From Anaerolineae bacterium (lineage in GTDB: Bacteria; Chloroflexota; Anaerolineae; SSC4; Amarolineaceae), in the NCBI GenBank assembly GCA_013693795.1, contig CP059258.1, positions 2,333,332 to 2,341,721 of the forward strand: 8,390 nt of DNA. The letters are read 5' to 3'. A program made the translations under genes and the position numbers. How positions within the stretch are numbered: the stretch's first letter is position 1; each line of letters opens with the position of its first letter. Below are positions 6,975 to 8,390 of this stretch, piece by piece. The notes under the pieces are model-generated. The model was not told the origin of the DNA, made no database searches, and saw only the letters and a list, made by a program, of their open reading frames with translations.

Positions 6975-7780
6975 GGGCCTCACCGCAGACGACCTTGCCC
7001 CACGTCTGCGGCCCCGCTACTGCGTCGCCGTCGAAGAACGCACGATCCTCAGCGGCCCCGGCGACGTGACCTTTGACCTGCGCCCGGATGCCGCAGTGCT
7101 CGGCCGGATCAGCTGAACGAGCCGGTCGCGGTCTACGCAGCCGCCGGTCACCGCCTGTCTGTCTTCGTTCCGCTGCCCGAGGAGATTCGCGAAACCTGCC
7201 TGGAGATTCGCCTGCGCTAACGCGGCGAGGGTCTGTAATCGCGAGGCGCCCGAGGAGATTCGCGAAACCTGCCTGGAGATTCGACCCGTCGGCCAAGACC
7301 GGGTCGTCACCGTGATCGAGCTGCTGTCATCCACCAACAAACGCCCCGGTACAGGTCGCCGCCTCTACGAAAAAAGCGGTTGGCCATCTTCGGCTCGCGC
7401 ACCCACCTGGCCGAGATCGACCTGCTGCGCGCCGGCGAGCCGATGCCGATGAACGGCTGCCCGCCCGATGTCGCCTACCGCATCCTGATCAGCCGCGCCG
7501 CGCCGTCCGCGGGCCGATCTGCTGGTCTTCGGCGTGCGTGAGCCAATCCCGGCGTTTCAGCTGCCGCTGTTGCCCTGCGACGACGAGCCGATTGTGGAAC
7601 TCAACCGGCTGCTGCACGATCTCTACGACCGCGCCGGGTTCGACCTTCGCCTCGACTACACGCCGCCGCCCGACTCACCGCTGCCGGCGGAGGATGCCAC
7701 CTGGGCCGCAGAACTGCTGCGCGCGCGCAGGTTGGGTGACCGACGCCCGCACACCACGCAGCGCCGCCGGGCGGCGATAG
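6973..7780 (+). pseudogene. DUF4058 family protein, frameshifted with internal duplication
   Basis: Read across frames, the product shows the order typical of DUF4058: ADDLAPRLRPRYCVAVEERT near the N-terminus, LRPDAAVLG, VFVPLPEEIRETCLEIR, RVVTVIELLSSTNKRPGTG (about 7302-7356), THLAEIDLLRAGEPMPM, PIPAFQLPLLPCDDEP, and LLHDLYDRAGFDLRLDY. The family is of unknown function and common in Chloroflexota and cyanobacteria. The usual start with PFPGMDPYLE is missing; PGIHPLA near 6911-6931 could be its decayed remnant. The ATG at 6973 is the only start I can point to, and the open frame reaches back only to 6955. Frame changes lie near 7113, 7249 (duplication), 7378, 7503 and about 7730. The end is probably TAG 7778-7780. 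An older reading through to 8025 in one frame runs antisense over the next gene and is not credible. Confidence 0.78.
7175..7283 (+). repeat. 36-bp direct repeat with 37-bp spacer inside the DUF4058 gene
   Basis: The same 36 bases occur at 7175-7210 and 7248-7283, 73 bp apart, coding for PEEIRETCLEIR each time. The spacer 7211-7247 contains a stop (TAA 7218-7220) in the incoming frame. Because 73 is not a multiple of three, the second copy is in a different frame, and that frame continues the protein. The motif is native to DUF4058, so this is a duplication of host sequence with extra material between. Confidence 0.85.
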
Positions 7781-7822
7781 GCTCTCCACCAGGCCGCGGA
7801 GCCGGTCACCGCGTGCTGTGTC

Positions 7823-7870
7823 ATGCGCACACGCGCATCCCTTCACGGGTAGCCAAAAACACCTCTACCC
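7823..7870. terminator. Two small hairpins between convergent genes
   Basis: ATGCGC-ACAC-GCGCAT (7823-7838) is a perfect 6-bp stem with a four-base loop. GGGTAG (7847-7852) pairs perfectly with CTACCC (7865-7870) across 12 bases. They sit between the ends of the DUF4058 gene and the opposing MscS gene, where a bidirectional terminator would be expected. Neither has a clear T-run on either strand, so the call is tentative. Confidence 0.3.
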
Positions 7871-7910
7871 ATCCCGTTTGGCCCACTGGCGCTCGGACGC
7901 CGGCCGGCCG

Positions 7911-8390
7911 CTACTCACCCGCAAGGTTACCGAGTTCAAGTGCATTCCTGGTTTCGATGTCGTGCCACAGCAATTGGCCAGGTTGGTCGTCAGGGGCAAA
8001 CACGCGCACATCCTGCCGCGGGTAGGGCAGCACAATGCCGTTGGTCACGAAGGCGTCACGCATCATCTGGTACAGTTCACTGCGGGTGCGAATCCAATCG
8101 TTGAAGTCGGCCACGAAGCCGAAGGCCATCACCTGCACGCTGTGCGGGTCCATGGCGATGAACCGGGCGCCGGGCGCCGGGGTCTCCAGGATCAGCGGAT
8201 GGCTCTGGATAGTGGCCAACGTCACACGTTCGACGAGTGCCAGGTCCGATTCGTAGGCCACGCTGATGTCCAGACGCACGCGCGTCACGCGGTCGGAGTA
8301 GGTCAGCGCCAGTACGGTGCGGGTCATCAGTTCCTTGTTAGGCACGACGATCTCGGCACTGTCGATGGTCTGCAGCACCGTCGCGCAGGA
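7911..8390 (-). CDS. MscS-type mechanosensitive ion channel, C-terminal part
   Basis: The frame is open from the right edge (8390) to TAG at 7911-7913 and gives 159 residues; the membrane helices and start are outside the window. TVLQTIDSAEIVVPNKELM matches the beta domain after the pore helix of MscS (compare VVIPN of the E. coli protein). VRLDISVAYESDLALVERV corresponds to the alpha/beta domain start, FVADFNDWIRTRSELYQMM to its later strands and helix, and AFVTNGIVLPYPRQDVRVF to the GIxxPYPQxDV signature near the C-terminus. Channels of this family open under membrane tension and release solutes during hypo-osmotic shock. A short tail after DVRVF is rich in acidic and polar residues. The frame is intact throughout, unlike the genes to its left, and transcription runs towards them. 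Confidence 0.9.
   Translation of the reverse strand, partial: SCATVLQTIDSAEIVVPNKELMTRTVLALTYSDRVTRVRLDISVAYESDLALVERVTLATIQSHPLILETPAPGARFIAMDPHSVQVMAFGFVADFNDWIRTRSELYQMMRDAFVTNGIVLPYPRQDVRVFAPDDQPGQLLWHDIETRNALELGNLAGE

Noticed and set aside
6649..7296. Minus-strand open frame of 215 codons across the intergenic region
   Set aside because: It spans the REP-like inverted repeat and is antisense to the DUF4058 motifs, with no domain of its own.
7534..8025. Plus-strand frame running on from DUF4058 to 8025
   Set aside because: Family similarity ends near 7730. Beyond 7913 the frame is antisense to the well-supported MscS gene.

Overview
The window is G+C-rich (about two thirds by eye) and looks like an accessory, defence-type region of a bacterial genome. 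I lean towards Chloroflexota. The reasons are the caspase/STAND/WD40 giant protein, the DUF4058 protein, and the palindromic and REP-like repeats lying inside genes, all of which I associate with that phylum. The taxonomic call is inference; no marker gene is present.

Layout: (1) 1-231, + strand, 3' end of an acyl-CoA thioesterase-like gene. (2) 232-463, no clear gene, perhaps the frameshifted tail of a gene whose stop overlaps the next start (ATGA, 464-467). (3) 464-1560, + strand, the N-terminal part of a type I restriction R subunit (HsdR): nuclease domain plus helicase motifs up to TATP, broken by frameshifts and cut off by TAA. (4) 1563-6798, + strand, one very long gene in several frames. 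In order it encodes a caspase-like (C14) protease with His/Cys dyad, an nSTAND-type P-loop ATPase, a membrane-spanning helix, a 14-residue coiled-coil repeat, and a WD40 propeller ending in a recognisable C-terminal motif. (5) 6799-6972, a short intergenic stretch with a REP-like inverted repeat and a sigma70-like promoter match. (6) 6973-7780, + strand, a DUF4058-family gene, also frameshifted and carrying a 73-bp internal duplication. (7) 7781-7910, two small hairpins between convergent genes. (8) 7911-8390, - strand, C-terminal part of an MscS-type mechanosensitive channel, intact and running off the right edge.

The centre of interest is the caspase-STAND-WD40 protein beside an HsdR remnant. 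This fits a sensor (propeller), switch (STAND ATPase) and executioner (caspase) device, probably for regulated cell death or phage defence. Its ATPase domain carries an unusual structure. A 63-bp near-palindromic element lies in frame between Walker A and Walker B, and the element plus about 80 bp of host gene is repeated three times in tandem (period 144/143 bp). A second short repeat-derived insertion lies in a loop near the end of the STAND module.

The main caution is that the three central genes contain well over 30 apparent frameshifts, mostly consistent with loss of one or two bases in G/C runs or GC dinucleotide repeats. This could be gene decay or uncorrected indel error in the assembly, and the sequence alone does not decide. 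Gene calls are therefore given as whole reconstructed genes plus domain segments, with the frame changes stated.
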